The notes: generated by a model not told the origin, from the sequence alone. A DNA stretch of 64,000 nucleotides from Pseudomonas sp. TH10 (GCF_016651255.1 NZ_JAEKEG010000033.1:1-64000), one strand, 5' to 3'; shown: positions 32,299 to 42,811, counted from the stretch's first letter. Numbers and translations: made by a program.

Positions 32299-32374
32299 GG
32301 ACACTGCAATATTCTGGAACACATGCATTATCCGTGATCCGGGACACCTGCAATTTCTGTGACCGGGAACAGCT
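32299..32374. repeat. Imperfect tandem repeats, possible insertion-sequence scar
   Basis: GGACACTGCAATATTCTG at 32299 recurs as GGACACCTGCAATTTCTG at 32342, and GTGATCCGGGACAC recurs as GTGACCGGGAACAG 27 bases later. Multiple short repeats of this kind occur at ends of IS21-type elements. No transposase is present. Confidence 0.45.
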
Positions 32375-32451
32375 GTAGCAGCTCTGGCAGCTGCGGAAAC
32401 AGGGCTTATCCGCGAGGGTGGTCGGTCAGCAGATTCAACATTTGCTGACAA

Positions 32452-32484
32452 AAAGCCATCGCGGGCAAGCCTTGCGCCTACAGG
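32452..32484. repeat. Single REP-like palindrome
   Basis: GCCATCGCGGGCAAGCCTTGCGCCTACAGG, a half-unit of the Pseudomonas REP type just upstream of the sigma factor gene. Confidence 0.55.
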
Positions 32485-32537
32485 AGTTGTGTTTGTTTGC
32501 TAGATTGCATGCCAGGTCCCAACAATGGCTGAGCACA

Positions 32538-33065
32538 GTGTCCTTGCCCGAACCCTTATTCGATTACGAAGCACACCTGGCCGCCTGCGGGCGAGGCGAA
32601 CGGCAGGCCTTGCGCGATTTATACGTGCAGGAAAGTCCGCGCCTGCTGGGCGTGGCCAAGCGCCTGGTCCGCGACACGGCACTGGCCGAAGACATTGTCC
32701 ACGATGCATTTCTGAAAATCTGGAACGGTGCCGCGCGATTCGATCCCGCGCGAGGCTCGGCGCGGGGCTGGATGTACAGCGTAACGCGGCACCTGGCGCT
32801 GAATTTCCTGCGCGACCATCGGCGCGAAAGCCACGACGAGACCGAAGTGCCGGACGTTACCGAAGCTTTCGATGACCAGGCCGATTCCGGGCGCATCCAT
32901 CACTGCCTGGAGCAATTGGATCCGGCACGGCGCACTTGCATCGTGCATGCGTACGTCGACGGTTATTCCCACGCCGAGATATCACACAAGCTCGGCACCC
33001 CGCTGGGCACGGTCAAAGCCTGGATCAAGCGCAGCCTGACGGCGTTGCGGGAGTGCATGGGATGA
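32538..33065 (+). CDS. ECF sigma factor (sigma-70 family, SigK-like)
   Basis: The 175-residue sigma factor has region 2 (LYVQESPRLLGVAKRLV, AEDIVHDAFLKIW, then the -10 recognition helix GWMYSVTRHLALNFLRD) and region 4 (LDPARRTCIVHAYVDGYSHAEISHKLGTPLGTVKAWIKRSL). It directs RNA polymerase to a small regulon, held inactive by the next gene's product. The GTG at 32538 aligns with family N-termini; other upstream starts are possible. The stop overlaps the anti-sigma start by 4 bases (ATGA), so the two are translationally coupled. Confidence 0.92.
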   Translation: MSLPEPLFDYEAHLAACGRGERQALRDLYVQESPRLLGVAKRLVRDTALAEDIVHDAFLKIWNGAARFDPARGSARGWMYSVTRHLALNFLRDHRRESHDETEVPDVTEAFDDQADSGRIHHCLEQLDPARRTCIVHAYVDGYSHAEISHKLGTPLGTVKAWIKRSLTALRECMG

Positions 33066-33781
33066 TCAGCAGACCTTTGAACGAAACCCCTGAAGAGCGC
33101 GACGAACTGGCCAGCGAGTATGTACTGGGCACGCTCCCGGCCGAGTTGCGAGTTCAGGTGCGCCTTCGCCTCGAGGACGACGCCGAGTTGCGCACGGCGG
33201 TCGACAGCTGGGAACGTCGCCTGCTCGGCCTGACCGACCTCGTCGAGCCTGTGCTTCCCTCTACCCAATTGTGGCCGAGGATTGAGCGCAGTGTGCAGGT
33301 CCTGGAGCCCAAACCCCGGTCACCTGCCCCGCGCGCGCCCTCCTGGTGGAACCTGCTGCCCTTATGGCGCGGGCTGGCCGGTGCCGGGCTAGCAGCCAGT
33401 CTGCTGTTCGGTGCATTGCTGTTGACGCAGACCACGGCCAAGCCGACCTACCTGGTGGTATTGGTCGGCCCTCAGGACAAGGCGCCGGGCTGGGTCGTCC
33501 AGGCGAGCAACCCAAGGGAGTTGCAGCTGATTCCGCTGGGGGTGGTTGAAGTTCCAGCCGACAAGGCGCTGGAATTCTGGACCAAGGCTGACGGTTGGCA
33601 AGGACCGGTATCCCTGGGTCTGGTCAAACCGGGGCAAACCCTGTCGGTGCCGCTGGATAAGCTGCCACCACTGGTCCCGGATCAACTGTTCGAGCTGACC
33701 CTGGAGAACCCCAATGGCTCGCCGATCGGCAAGCCCACCGGGCCGATTCAATTCATCGGCCGGGCAGTGAAGGTCATTTGA
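33062..33781 (+). CDS. Anti-sigma-K factor (RskA family)
   Basis: The 239-residue inner-membrane protein has an N-terminal zinc-free anti-sigma domain (EERDELASEYVLGTLPAELR, WERRLLGLTDLV), one membrane segment near residues 105-127 (GLAGAGLAASLLFGALLL), and a periplasmic RskA domain with repeated hydrophobic strands (ELQLIPLGVVEVPADKALEFW, TKADGWQGPVSLG). It binds the ECF sigma factor encoded just before it and releases it when an envelope signal is sensed. The start overlaps the sigma stop. The signal is unknown. Confidence 0.9.
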   Translation: MISRPLNETPEERDELASEYVLGTLPAELRVQVRLRLEDDAELRTAVDSWERRLLGLTDLVEPVLPSTQLWPRIERSVQVLEPKPRSPAPRAPSWWNLLPLWRGLAGAGLAASLLFGALLLTQTTAKPTYLVVLVGPQDKAPGWVVQASNPRELQLIPLGVVEVPADKALEFWTKADGWQGPVSLGLVKPGQTLSVPLDKLPPLVPDQLFELTLENPNGSPIGKPTGPIQFIGRAVKVI

Positions 33782-33844
33782 TTGAATTTACCCTGGGCCG
33801 TCTGATGCAAACAACCGCGCGCTCCCACAGAGGCCTGGGCCCGC

Positions 33845-34936
33845 TCAGCGGGCTCGGGCCATGCAGCGTTTGTAACGCTCATCCACCCGTTTGGCGAACC
33901 AGGCCGTGGTCAGTTTGCGGGTGATTTTCGGGCTTTGCAGGACGATCCCCGGCAACACCGCACGCGGCAATGACTTGCCTTCGGCCTTCTCCGCCAACTC
34001 GAATACCCGTTGATAGAGTTTGGTCTCTTCGAATTCCAGGGTTTTGCCTTTGTCCAGTTGATCGCGAATGGTCGGATTGCGCATGCCCAACGACTTGCCA
34101 AGGGTGCGCACCGCCAGTTCCGTGCTGCCAGGCATGATCGAATCGTAACGAATCAAATCGCCATCCAGCGCCAGCGGGATGCCCGAGGCACGGCTGACGG
34201 CATTCTGGAATGCGGCATTGCGACTGGCGTACCAGCCGGCGTTGAAATCGGCGAAGCGGTACAGGGGTTGTTCGTAACTCACCGGGTAGCCGAGCAAATG
34301 CGCGATGCCGAAATACATGCCGCCGCGACGGCTGAACACTTCGTGGCGGATCGTGCCGTCCACCGGGTACGGGTAACCCTTGGCGTGCTGCTCGGCGAAA
34401 TCGATGCTGACCTGCATCGGCCCACCGGTATGCACCGGGTTAAATCCGCCGAACAGCGTCTGCCCCATTGGCACCATGCCGATGAAATCATCGAAGATCG
34501 CGCTCAGTTCCTTTTCACTGCGCGCGGCATTGAGCCGGGTGCTGTAGCTCTTGCCGTTAGGCGATTTGACCTGCAGCGCGCCACTGACCAGCAGGCGGGG
34601 GATATGCACCTTGGCGGCCCGGCGGTCGATCTCTTCACGGGCGATCTTGCCCAGCCCGGGCACTGGCGGGTCCACTTGGAACGTCGACTCCTGCTCGGTG
34701 ACGGCGAGCACCGAGCAGAGGTTTTGCGTACTCGGATAAATGCCCTGCGCGGCGAATGCGGCATAGATGTCCGTGGCCCAGCCCTGGCGATCGGCTGTTT
34801 TGGCCGGCAACAGACGCACCAGTTCAGCCTTGACCTCTGCGGGCTTGCGCGCAGGCGGTTCCGGTGTCCTTTGCGTGGCGCAACCGGCGAGTACCAGTAG
34901 CGCGGTGACGCTTGTGATCAATCGATTGGCTTGCAT
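33845..34936 (-). CDS. DUF1615 family lipoprotein
   Basis: The 363-residue protein has a lipoprotein signal ending in LLVLAGC (Cys19) and the DUF1615 domain that covers nearly all the rest (RQGWATDIYAAF, CSVLAVTEQESTFQVDP, FGGFNPVHTGGPMQVS, GMYFGIAHLLGYP). The segment VTEQESTF, with a Glu placed like the catalytic Glu of lysozyme-like transglycosylases, hints at a peptidoglycan role, but that is inference. Single gene; a REP-like palindrome lies in the 291-base gap upstream. Confidence 0.87.
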   Translation of the reverse strand: MQANRLITSVTALLVLAGCATQRTPEPPARKPAEVKAELVRLLPAKTADRQGWATDIYAAFAAQGIYPSTQNLCSVLAVTEQESTFQVDPPVPGLGKIAREEIDRRAAKVHIPRLLVSGALQVKSPNGKSYSTRLNAARSEKELSAIFDDFIGMVPMGQTLFGGFNPVHTGGPMQVSIDFAEQHAKGYPYPVDGTIRHEVFSRRGGMYFGIAHLLGYPVSYEQPLYRFADFNAGWYASRNAAFQNAVSRASGIPLALDGDLIRYDSIMPGSTELAVRTLGKSLGMRNPTIRDQLDKGKTLEFEETKLYQRVFELAEKAEGKSLPRAVLPGIVLQSPKITRKLTTAWFAKRVDERYKRCMARAR

Positions 34937-35068
34937 GGTGTTCCATCAGATTCTTCGGGACGGTTAACCATACGATCAATGGCATGGCGCAGGCTATGAC
35001 TCTTGCCGCCGCTAGCTGTTCCCCCGACTAAACCGGGTGCGATTTGCGCGGGATCTGCATGCAATCCG

Positions 35069-35118
35069 GGTAGGAGCTGCCGAGAGAAACGAGGCTGCGA
35101 TCTTTTGATCGGAACGCC
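35069..35118. repeat. Single REP palindrome
   Basis: GTAGGAGCTGCCGAG, GAGGCTGCGATCTTTTGATC. Same type as the pair at 39.6 kb but unpaired. Confidence 0.65.
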
Positions 35119-35227
35119 GTCCCCAGCAGGCATGCTTTTACCAGAGGGCTTTTTCCGTTGGGCAGGCCGTCTGGACGCGGTTTCGGGCTGGACCATACTT
35201 GAGCAACACGGCGAGGAGACCAGCCCC

Positions 35228-36763
35228 ATGAATCGAAGCGATGTGCTGATTGTCGGCGCCGGCCCCACTGGACTGGTACTGGCGCTGTGGTTGAGCAAAC
35301 TGGGGATTCGGGTGCGGATCATCGACAAGAGCTCGGCGCCCGGCACGACCTCCCGGGCGTTGGCGGTGCAGGCGCGCACCCTTGAACTGTATCGCCAGCT
35401 CGACCTCGCCGACACCGTGGTGCAGAACGGTCATCGCGTTGCCGCGGCGAATTTCTGGGTCAAGGGCGGGCCTGTCGCGCGCTTGCCCCTGACGGCCGTC
35501 GGCGAAGGCCTCACGCCCTACTCTTTCCTGGAAATATATCCCCAGGACCAGCACGAGCGACTATTGATCACCCGCCTCGAAGCCTTTGGAATCAAGGTTG
35601 AACGCAGTACCGAACTTGAAAGTTTCGAGGAAACCGGCGACGGCGTCAGCGCGCAATTGCGCTTGCCGGACGGCCAGCAGGAAATTTGCCAGGCGTGTTA
35701 CCTGGCCGGGTGTGATGGCGCCCGATCGATCGTGCGCAAGGCCCTCGATACCGACTTTCCCGGCGGCACCTACCAGCAGATTTTCTACGTGGCCGATGTG
35801 CATGCCAGCGGCGAGGCCCTCAATGGCGAATTGCACGTGGACCTGGATGAGGCCGACTTCCTTGCGGTGTTTCCCATGGCCGAGCAAGGTCGCGCGCGTC
35901 TGATCGGCACAGTGCGCGGTGAGCGCGCCGAACAGTCGGAAAACCTGAGGTTCGAGGATGTCAGCAATCACGCGATCCAGAACATGAACGTGCAGATCGA
36001 GCAGGTGAACTGGTTCTCGACCTACCGCGTGCATCACCGGGTGGCGGATCACTTTCGCACCGGTCGCGCGTTTCTGCTGGGGGACGCCGCCCACGTCCAC
36101 AGTCCGGTCGGCGGCCAGGGCATGAACACCGGGATCGGCGACGCCATCAACCTGGCGTGGAAACTCGCCGCCGTGTTGAGTGGCGGTGCCGAAGCGCGGT
36201 TGCTCGACAGTTATGAACCGGAACGCATCGCTTTTGCCCGCAAACTGGTCGCCACTACCGACCGGGTATTCAGTTTGGTCACCGCCCAGGGCCCCATGGC
36301 CGACCTGCTGCGCACCCGCCTGGCGCCGTTGCTCATTCCGAGAATGGCCGCGTTCGAAACATCCCGCGAATTTCTGTTTCGCACGGTTTCGCAGATCACT
36401 CTGAATTACCGGGCGATGGCATTAAGTGCAGGCGTGGCCGGGCATGTCCATGGAGGGGATCGACTGCCTTGGGCGCACGATGGCGAAGGCGACAATTATG
36501 AATCGCTCAAGCAACCGGTCTGGCAGGTGCATGTGTATGGCGACACCAGCGACGAAATGATCGCCTGGTGCGTGGAGCATCACCTGCCGTTGCAGGTATT
36601 TGCCTGGCGGCCTGCGTTCGAAGCGGCCGGCCTGGGACGTAACGGGTTCTACCTGTTACGACCGGATACCTATGTGGCGATCGCCGAGAACAGCTCGGAT
36701 CCGAAGGTGATCGAACGCTATTTCCGTGATCACGGGATTCGTACGTTTTTCACCAACCCCTGA
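35228..36763 (+). CDS. FAD-dependent aromatic monooxygenase (PheA/TfdB family)
   Basis: The 511-residue flavoprotein hydroxylase has the dinucleotide-binding VGAGPTGL (residues 10-17), the DG motif CDGARSIVR and the GD motif LLGDAAHVHSPVGGQGMN, all characteristic of the PheA/TfdB/MhpA group, followed by a thioredoxin-fold-like C-terminal domain without catalytic cysteines. It should hydroxylate a phenolic or quinonoid substrate using NAD(P)H and O2. No ring-cleavage gene is next to it, so the pathway cannot be named. The ATG at 35228 (MNRSDVLIVG) is the clear start; the frame continues upstream without coding character. Confidence 0.88.
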   Translation: MNRSDVLIVGAGPTGLVLALWLSKLGIRVRIIDKSSAPGTTSRALAVQARTLELYRQLDLADTVVQNGHRVAAANFWVKGGPVARLPLTAVGEGLTPYSFLEIYPQDQHERLLITRLEAFGIKVERSTELESFEETGDGVSAQLRLPDGQQEICQACYLAGCDGARSIVRKALDTDFPGGTYQQIFYVADVHASGEALNGELHVDLDEADFLAVFPMAEQGRARLIGTVRGERAEQSENLRFEDVSNHAIQNMNVQIEQVNWFSTYRVHHRVADHFRTGRAFLLGDAAHVHSPVGGQGMNTGIGDAINLAWKLAAVLSGGAEARLLDSYEPERIAFARKLVATTDRVFSLVTAQGPMADLLRTRLAPLLIPRMAAFETSREFLFRTVSQITLNYRAMALSAGVAGHVHGGDRLPWAHDGEGDNYESLKQPVWQVHVYGDTSDEMIAWCVEHHLPLQVFAWRPAFEAAGLGRNGFYLLRPDTYVAIAENSSDPKVIERYFRDHGIRTFFTNP

Positions 36764-36782
36764 CACCCTACACAACAAACAT

Positions 36783-36808
36783 GTGGCAGCGGGCTTGCCC
36801 GCTGCCAC
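36783..36808. repeat. Perfect palindrome of REP type
   Basis: GTGGCAGCGGGC-TT-GCCCGCTGCCAC, a 12-base-arm perfect inverted repeat between two convergent genes, probably also acting as an RNA end-hairpin. Confidence 0.75.
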
Positions 36809-36825
36809 AGGCAGGTTGCTGTTGG

Positions 36826-37800
<975 letters not shown>

Positions 37801-37941
37801 GGGGCCTTTCCTGAAAAAACGGCAGATGAGACGAAAGTCGTAGGGGGCGAAGCTTATGCCTTGTGCGGCGTACCGCACAAACGCTTGTTGACCAAGAGTG
37901 CGTTACCGGTCGGGCAATAATCACCAGACGGCACGGTCGGT

Positions 37942-38784
37942 CTAGAGGGTCAAAGTGCCGCTGATGCAGGTCACCACGGGGCCACCAACCCAGATTTCGT
38001 CGCCCACCTGCTCGACCTGGATTCGCCCGGCGCGACCCATGGTCACACCCTGGCTGACCACATAGCTCGGCGGTGCCAGCCCTTCCATGAGTAGCCACTG
38101 CGCCAGCCCGGCATTCAGGCTGCCGGTGGCCGGATCTTCAGGCATGCCGTCGCCGCTGATAAATGCACGCACTTCGAACTGCGCGGCATCGCCATCGCGT
38201 GCCGGCTGCCAGGGCGCAACGACCCCGACCGCGAGGCCGAGCATTTGCGCATGGTCGGGCTGCAGGTCCAGCACCTGCTGGCGATCAGCCAGCATCACCG
38301 CCAGCCAGCCGGCGCCATTATCGACCCACTGACTGCGCAGGATCGCACCGCGCTCCAGGCCCAATCCCAGGCGCACCCGTTCTACAATCCCGGCATCCAC
38401 CGGCCCGGTCCTGATCAGCGGCGGCGCCAGGAAGGCCAGCTCCGCGCCCTGGCGACGAATGCGCACCAGCCCGACTCCGCACTCCTGAATCACCTCCTCG
38501 GCCATGGGCACGCCGCCGGCTTCCAGCCAGGCATGACAAGTCCCCAGGGTCGGATGACCGGCGAATGGCAGCTCCTTGAGCGTGGTGAAGATCCGCACCC
38601 GGTAGTCGGCCCGCGGGTCACGGGGCTGGAGGATGAAGGTGGTCTCGCTGAGGTTGGTCCAGGCGGCAAACGCCGCCATCCGCTCGTCGCTCAGTTCATC
38701 AGCGCCGAACACCACCGCCAGCGGATTGCCTTTGAGCGGGCTGCGGCTGAACACATCTACCTGCTTGAAATCGAATGAATGCAT
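37942..38784 (-). CDS. PhzF family isomerase/epimerase-like protein
   Basis: The 280-residue protein has the diaminopimelate-epimerase-like fold of PhzF: QVDVFSRSPLKGNPLAVVFGAD at the N-terminus, NLSETTFILQP with the conserved catalytic-position Glu, FTTLKELPFAGHPTLGTCHAWLE, and DPATGSLNAGLAQWL late in the chain. Members catalyse isomerisation in phenazine and related pathways; stand-alone copies have unknown substrates. No phenazine genes are nearby. It lies upstream of a GST gene on the same strand with a 27-base gap. Confidence 0.88.
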   Translation of the reverse strand: MHSFDFKQVDVFSRSPLKGNPLAVVFGADELSDERMAAFAAWTNLSETTFILQPRDPRADYRVRIFTTLKELPFAGHPTLGTCHAWLEAGGVPMAEEVIQECGVGLVRIRRQGAELAFLAPPLIRTGPVDAGIVERVRLGLGLERGAILRSQWVDNGAGWLAVMLADRQQVLDLQPDHAQMLGLAVGVVAPWQPARDGDAAQFEVRAFISGDGMPEDPATGSLNAGLAQWLLMEGLAPPSYVVSQGVTMGRAGRIQVEQVGDEIWVGGPVVTCISGTLTL

Positions 38785-38811
38785 GGCCTTTCCCTGGTCT
38801 TGTTGAATGGA

Positions 38812-39510
38812 CTACTTCGGAATTTCCAGCCCGCGCATGACTGCCGGCCGCGCCAGGAAGCGCTCAAGCACCCGCGTCACGTTCTTGAAGTCGTTGATGC
38901 CCACCAGGTCGCCCGCTTCATAGAAGCCGATCAGGTTGCGCACCCAGGGGAACGTGGCGATGTCGGCAATGGTGTAGCGCTCGCCCATGATCCAGTCCCG
39001 CCCTTGCAGCCGGGTATCGAGCACCTTGAGCAGGCGCTTGCTTTCGTCCACATAGCGACCGAGTGGGCGTTTATCCTCGTAGTCCTTGCCGGCGAATTTA
39101 TTGAAGAAGCCGAGCTGGCCAAACATCGGCCCGATGCCACCCATCTGGAACATCAGCCACTGGATCGTCTCGTAACGCGCCGTCGATTCCTGAGCCAGTA
39201 ACTGCCCGCTCTTGTCGGCGAGGTAGATCAGAATCGCCCCGGACTCGAACAGCGCCAAGGGTTGATCGGCCGGACCATGCGGATCGAGAATCGCCGGGAT
39301 CTTGTTGTTCGGGTTTAGCGACAGAAACGCCGGGGACAACTGATCGTTGCTGTCGAAAGCGACCTTGTGCGGCTCGTACGGCAGGCCGATCTCTTCGAGC
39401 ATGATCGAGACTTTGACGCCGTTGGGGGTCGGCAAGGAGTAGAGCTGAATCCAGTCAGGGTACTGCGCCGGCCATTTCTGGGTGATCGGGAACGCGGACA
39501 GATCGGTCAT
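38812..39510 (-). CDS. Glutathione S-transferase (nu-class, YfcG/YghU-like)
   Basis: The reconstructed 232-residue protein has a thioredoxin-fold domain starting LYSLPTPNGVKVSIMLEE, the SLNPNNKIPAILDP cis-Pro loop, ALFESGAILIYLADKSG for glutathione binding, and a helical domain with ETIQWLMFQMGGIGPMFGQL. TPNG with Asn downstream of Thr is typical of nu-class disulfide-bond reductases. The start could be the ATG at 39519 or 39510; I prefer 39510 (MTDLSAFP). It is transcribed just ahead of the PhzF-like gene. Confidence 0.87.
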   Translation of the reverse strand: MTDLSAFPITQKWPAQYPDWIQLYSLPTPNGVKVSIMLEEIGLPYEPHKVAFDSNDQLSPAFLSLNPNNKIPAILDPHGPADQPLALFESGAILIYLADKSGQLLAQESTARYETIQWLMFQMGGIGPMFGQLGFFNKFAGKDYEDKRPLGRYVDESKRLLKVLDTRLQGRDWIMGERYTIADIATFPWVRNLIGFYEAGDLVGINDFKNVTRVLERFLARPAVMRGLEIPK

Positions 39511-39872
39511 GGGAAGCATCCAGTCACAAATTGAACCCCGATATTAATGTAGGAGCTGCCGCAGGCTGCGAACTTTTGATCTTGAGCCTGATTTTTCAAG
39601 GTTGCTGAACATCAAGCGCAAAAGATCGCAGCCTCCGGCAGCTGCGACGACAAGTTGTAACATCCTGTCGGTAACTTTTCCTACATCCGAGAAAGCATCC
39701 CGGTAGAGTGCGGCGCACCTCTCGGGATCGAACCAAATGGGCTTCAGGCACTCTGATCCTTGCCCCTTCGGAAACGGACCGGCTCAACGACAGGGAAAAC
39801 ACCCGGTGCTGGGAGCCAGTGGTGTAAAGGTTTGTCAGCCTTAATCGAACTTGCTGAAGAACCCCTTATTCC
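39511..39872. other. Intergenic region with a REP pair and a long leader
   Basis: 362 bases without a gene. A REP pair fills 39549-39650. The other 220 bases before the histidine phosphatase have no open frame I can support. They contain short inverted words (GGTGCGCCGCAC-type complementarity around 39705-39720) but I cannot assign a riboswitch or small RNA. Confidence 0.55.
39549..39650. repeat. REP palindrome pair (TGCCGCAGGC type)
   Basis: Left copy GTAGGAGCTGCCGCAGGCTG...CTTTTGATC and right copy in opposite orientation (AAAAGATCGCAGCC...CGGCAGCTGC) around an AT-rich spacer. This is the second REP subtype of the window. Confidence 0.85.
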
Positions 39873-40547
39873 ATGACGAACCTGATAAGTTTCGCCAAAC
39901 GTTTCAAACACCGCGCCTACGTGGTCCTGCCCTCCCTGCTGGCGGTCAGCGCGGTCTTTCTGTCACTCGAATCCAGCGAGAGCCGCGCGCAGCCGGTCGA
40001 TGGCACGCAGACGCTGGTGTTCCTGCGCCACGCCGAAAAGCCCGAGGGCGGTCTGGGTCAGCTCAATTGTCAGGGCCTGAATCGCGCCATCGACCTGTCG
40101 ACAGTACTGCCGGAGAGATTCGGCAAAGCCGATTACGTATTCGCCGCCAACCCGACGCGCAATGTCGAGGAAGGTGAGTTGGACAACTCCTACAGCTACA
40201 TTCGCCCGCTGATGACCATCAGCCCGGCAGCGATCAAGCTCGGTTTGCCGGTGAACATCGAGTTTTCAGCCAACGACACCAGCGATCTGGCCCGTGAGTT
40301 GCTCGCCGACAAGTACCACAACTCGACGATTTACACCGCGTGGTCCCATGGTTACCTGCCGGAACTGATCAACAAAGTCGCGGACAAAGCGGTCGGCGGC
40401 AAGCAGCACATTACCGATGACTGGTCGGGTGACGATTTTGATTCGCTCTACGTGCTGACCCTGACCTGGCACAACGGCAAGGCCAGCCTGCAGAGCCATA
40501 GCTACAAGCAGGGGCTGGATAACGGTCGCGAGACCTGCCCAACGTAA
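39873..40547 (+). CDS. Secreted histidine phosphatase family protein
   Basis: The 224-residue protein has an N-terminal hydrophobic signal segment (YVVLPSLLAVSAVFLSL) and the phosphohistidine motif LRHAEKP at residues 50-56, followed by catalytic-core elements of the branch-2-like phosphatases (ADYVFAANPTRNVE) and a second His region (TAWSHGYLP). It probably acts in the periplasm on a phosphate ester; the substrate is not known. It is followed 67 bases downstream by the permease gene and may be co-transcribed with it. Confidence 0.85.
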   Translation: MTNLISFAKRFKHRAYVVLPSLLAVSAVFLSLESSESRAQPVDGTQTLVFLRHAEKPEGGLGQLNCQGLNRAIDLSTVLPERFGKADYVFAANPTRNVEEGELDNSYSYIRPLMTISPAAIKLGLPVNIEFSANDTSDLARELLADKYHNSTIYTAWSHGYLPELINKVADKAVGGKQHITDDWSGDDFDSLYVLTLTWHNGKASLQSHSYKQGLDNGRETCPT

Positions 40548-40614
40548 GTGTCTGCGCCGGGAGGAGGAGCTGGGCTATCATGAACCCTTTCCTTCTTGCC
40601 CCCGGAACCTCCCC

Positions 40615-41669
40615 ATGTCACTCTCATCCACAGCTGCCCCCTCCAGGGGCTGGTCGTTCTGGTGGAAACCTGCGCTCTTCGTCCTGGTCGCCTGTATCGG
40701 CCTGTATTACGTCAAATGGTCGCCCTACTACGCCAAGGCTTTCCTGGCCGCTGACAACCACAGCATCGGCGCCTCCATCCTCAACGACGCCCAGACCGCT
40801 CCCTGGCCGCTGCACTGACCTATGCCAAGGTGTATTTCCTGGCGATCTGGAAAGCTGCAGTGCTGGCAGTGATTCTCGGCTCGTTGCTGCAGGTATTGAT
40901 CCCCCGCGACTGGCTGCTGCGCCTGTTCGGCCGCGCCGGTTTTGCCTCGACCTTGCGCGGCGGCCTGTTCGCCCTGCCGGGCATGATGTGTTCATGCTGC
41001 GCGGCACCGGTGGCGGCCAGCATGCGTCGCTCCAATGTGTCGGTCGGCGCCGCGCTGGCGTTCTGGATCGGCAATCCGGTGCTCAACCCGGCCACGCTGG
41101 TGTTCATGGGCTTCGTGCTGGGCTGGGGCTTTACGGCGCTGCGCCTGGTGGCGGGTATCGTGCTGGTGTTTGGCGTGTCCTGGGTGGCACAGCGCATGTC
41201 CGGCCCTCAGGTGCTGCCTGAAGCGGCTGTGGAAGCAGTGAGTGAAGCGAGCACGGTGGATGTGCAACCGTTCCTGGTGCGCTGGGGCCGCACGCTCTGG
41301 CAACTGTTCTGGAGCACCATCCCGATTTACATCCTGGCAGTGCTGGTGCTCGGCGCAGTGCGGGTCTGGGTGTTTCCGCACATCGATGGCGCCATGGCCA
41401 ACAGCCTGATGTGGCTGGTGCCGCTGGCGATCATCGGCACTTTGTTCGTGATTCCAACAGCAGCGGAAATCCCCATCGTGCAAACCATGATGACCCTCGG
41501 CATGGGCACTGCCCCCGCCGTCGCGCTGCTGATGACCCTGCCGAGCATCAGCCTGCCGTCGCTGCTGATGCTGCGCAAGGATTTCGATGCGAGGGTGCTG
41601 GTGAGTGTGGCGCTGATGACCATGGGGATTGGTGTGGTCAGCGGGTTGATCGGGGCGGCTTTGCTGTAG
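40615..41669 (+). pseudogene. Permease of the YraQ/DUF318 family, frameshifted
   Basis: Reconstructed as a protein of about 351 residues. The first 66 residues (one membrane helix, PALFVLVACIGLYYVKW) lie in one frame and the rest in another: a C is missing at about 40801-40803; adding it restores TASLAAALTYAKVYFLAIW. The main part has about eight helices and the conserved PGMMCSCCAAPVAASMR loop, whose cysteine pair is typical of the YraQ/ArsP-like permeases, then IGNPVLNPATLVFMG and PTAAEIPIVQTMMTLG. Relatives move organo-arsenicals or other anions; the substrate is open. Confidence 0.8.
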
Positions 41670-41675
41670 ATTCTG

Positions 41676-41696
41676 TGGCGCCCGTTAGGGCGCCAG
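41676..41696. terminator. Weak convergent hairpin after the permease
   Basis: GGCGCCCGTTAGGGCGCC stem (7-base arms) lies between the permease stop and the mnmH stop. T-tract is absent. Confidence 0.5.
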
Positions 41697-41707
41697 CACA
41701 GGCAACA

Positions 41708-42811
41708 TCACCCCCGCTGAACAGCACGCTCGAGCAGATACTCGAGCACCGCGTCCCGCTCCCCGGCAAACTCGATTCGCGCGCCCTTTTTCTCGCGCTG
41801 GAACGCATACATCGGGTCGTAATACTCGCTCAACAAGCCCTCGATCCATGCCCGATGCAGGTCCACCGAGCCGGTGCGCGCCTGCTGTTCCAGGGCATCC
41901 TCCATCAACAGCAGCATGCGCCGGTGCCGTTCGCCACCCAAGCGTTTTTGCACATTATTGAGGCTTTCCAGCAACCGCTCGGAGAACAGCGCAAACCCGC
42001 CATCACCATGCACAGTGATGAATTCGGCGCACAGGTCTACCACGTAATCGCGCAGGATCCGCTCGACCCGCCCTTGCAGGCTGTCTTCCAGCCAGACCAT
42101 CGGATACTGCTGCATGCCCTGGAACAACGGCAGCGGCAAGGCGCAACTGCCGACCGTGCGGCTCTCGTCTTCCAATACGAAGCGCTCGATGCCGACCGCA
42201 CGTTTTTTCAGGATGTCCACGGCCAGGCGGTTTTCAAAATCGATGTTGGAGGGCTGGTCAGTGGCGCGTTTGCCAAAACTGGAGCCGCGGTGATTGGCAT
42301 GGCCTTCAAGGTCCAGACCGTTGCTCAACTGCGTGAGCACCTCGGTCTTGCCGGTACCGGTCATGCCGCCCAGCAACACGAAATCACACTGGGTCACTGC
42401 CTGGTCGACCGTGTCCAGCAGGAACGAGCGCATGGCCTTGTAGCCGCCACCGACTCGTGGGTACTCGATGCCTGCCTCGTCCTTGAGCCACTGCTGCACA
42501 AGCTGCGAGCGCAAGCCACCGCGAAAACAGTACAGATAACCTTCAGGATGAGCCCGGGCAAAATCGGCCCAGGCCTGGATACGTTCGGCCTTGATCGCAC
42601 CGGACACCAGTTGGTGCCCGAGGGTGATCGCTGCCTCCTGCCCGTGCTGCTTGTAGCAGGTGCCGATGCGCTGGCGCTCGTGGTCATTCATCAGCGGCAG
42701 GTTGACCACGCCGGGAAACGAGCCCTTGGCGAATTCCACCGGTGCACGAGCATCGAGCATGGGTCGGTCGTTGAGGAAAATGGCGCGGTAGTCGGTGCAG
42801 TCGATTGGCAT
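41708..42811 (-). CDS. mnmH: tRNA 2-selenouridine synthase
   Basis: The 367-residue enzyme, also called SelU or YbbB, converts 2-thiouridine to 2-selenouridine at the wobble base of tRNAs using selenophosphate. An N-terminal rhodanese domain holds the active-site Cys95 in [12 protein letters not shown]-loop NTPase-like domain follows (GGMTGTGKT, residues 148-156). It overlaps selD, whose product makes the selenium donor, by one base (TGATG), so the two are translationally coupled. Confidence 0.95.
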   Translation of the reverse strand: MPIDCTDYRAIFLNDRPMLDARAPVEFAKGSFPGVVNLPLMNDHERQRIGTCYKQHGQEAAITLGHQLVSGAIKAERIQAWADFARAHPEGYLYCFRGGLRSQLVQQWLKDEAGIEYPRVGGGYKAMRSFLLDTVDQAVTQCDFVLLGGMTGTGKTEVLTQLSNGLDLEGHANHRGSSFGKRATDQPSNIDFENRLAVDILKKRAVGIERFVLEDESRTVGSCALPLPLFQGMQQYPMVWLEDSLQGRVERILRDYVVDLCAEFITVHGDGGFALFSERLLESLNNVQKRLGGERHRRMLLLMEDALEQQARTGSVDLHRAWIEGLLSEYYDPMYAFQREKKGARIEFAGERDAVLEYLLERAVQRG

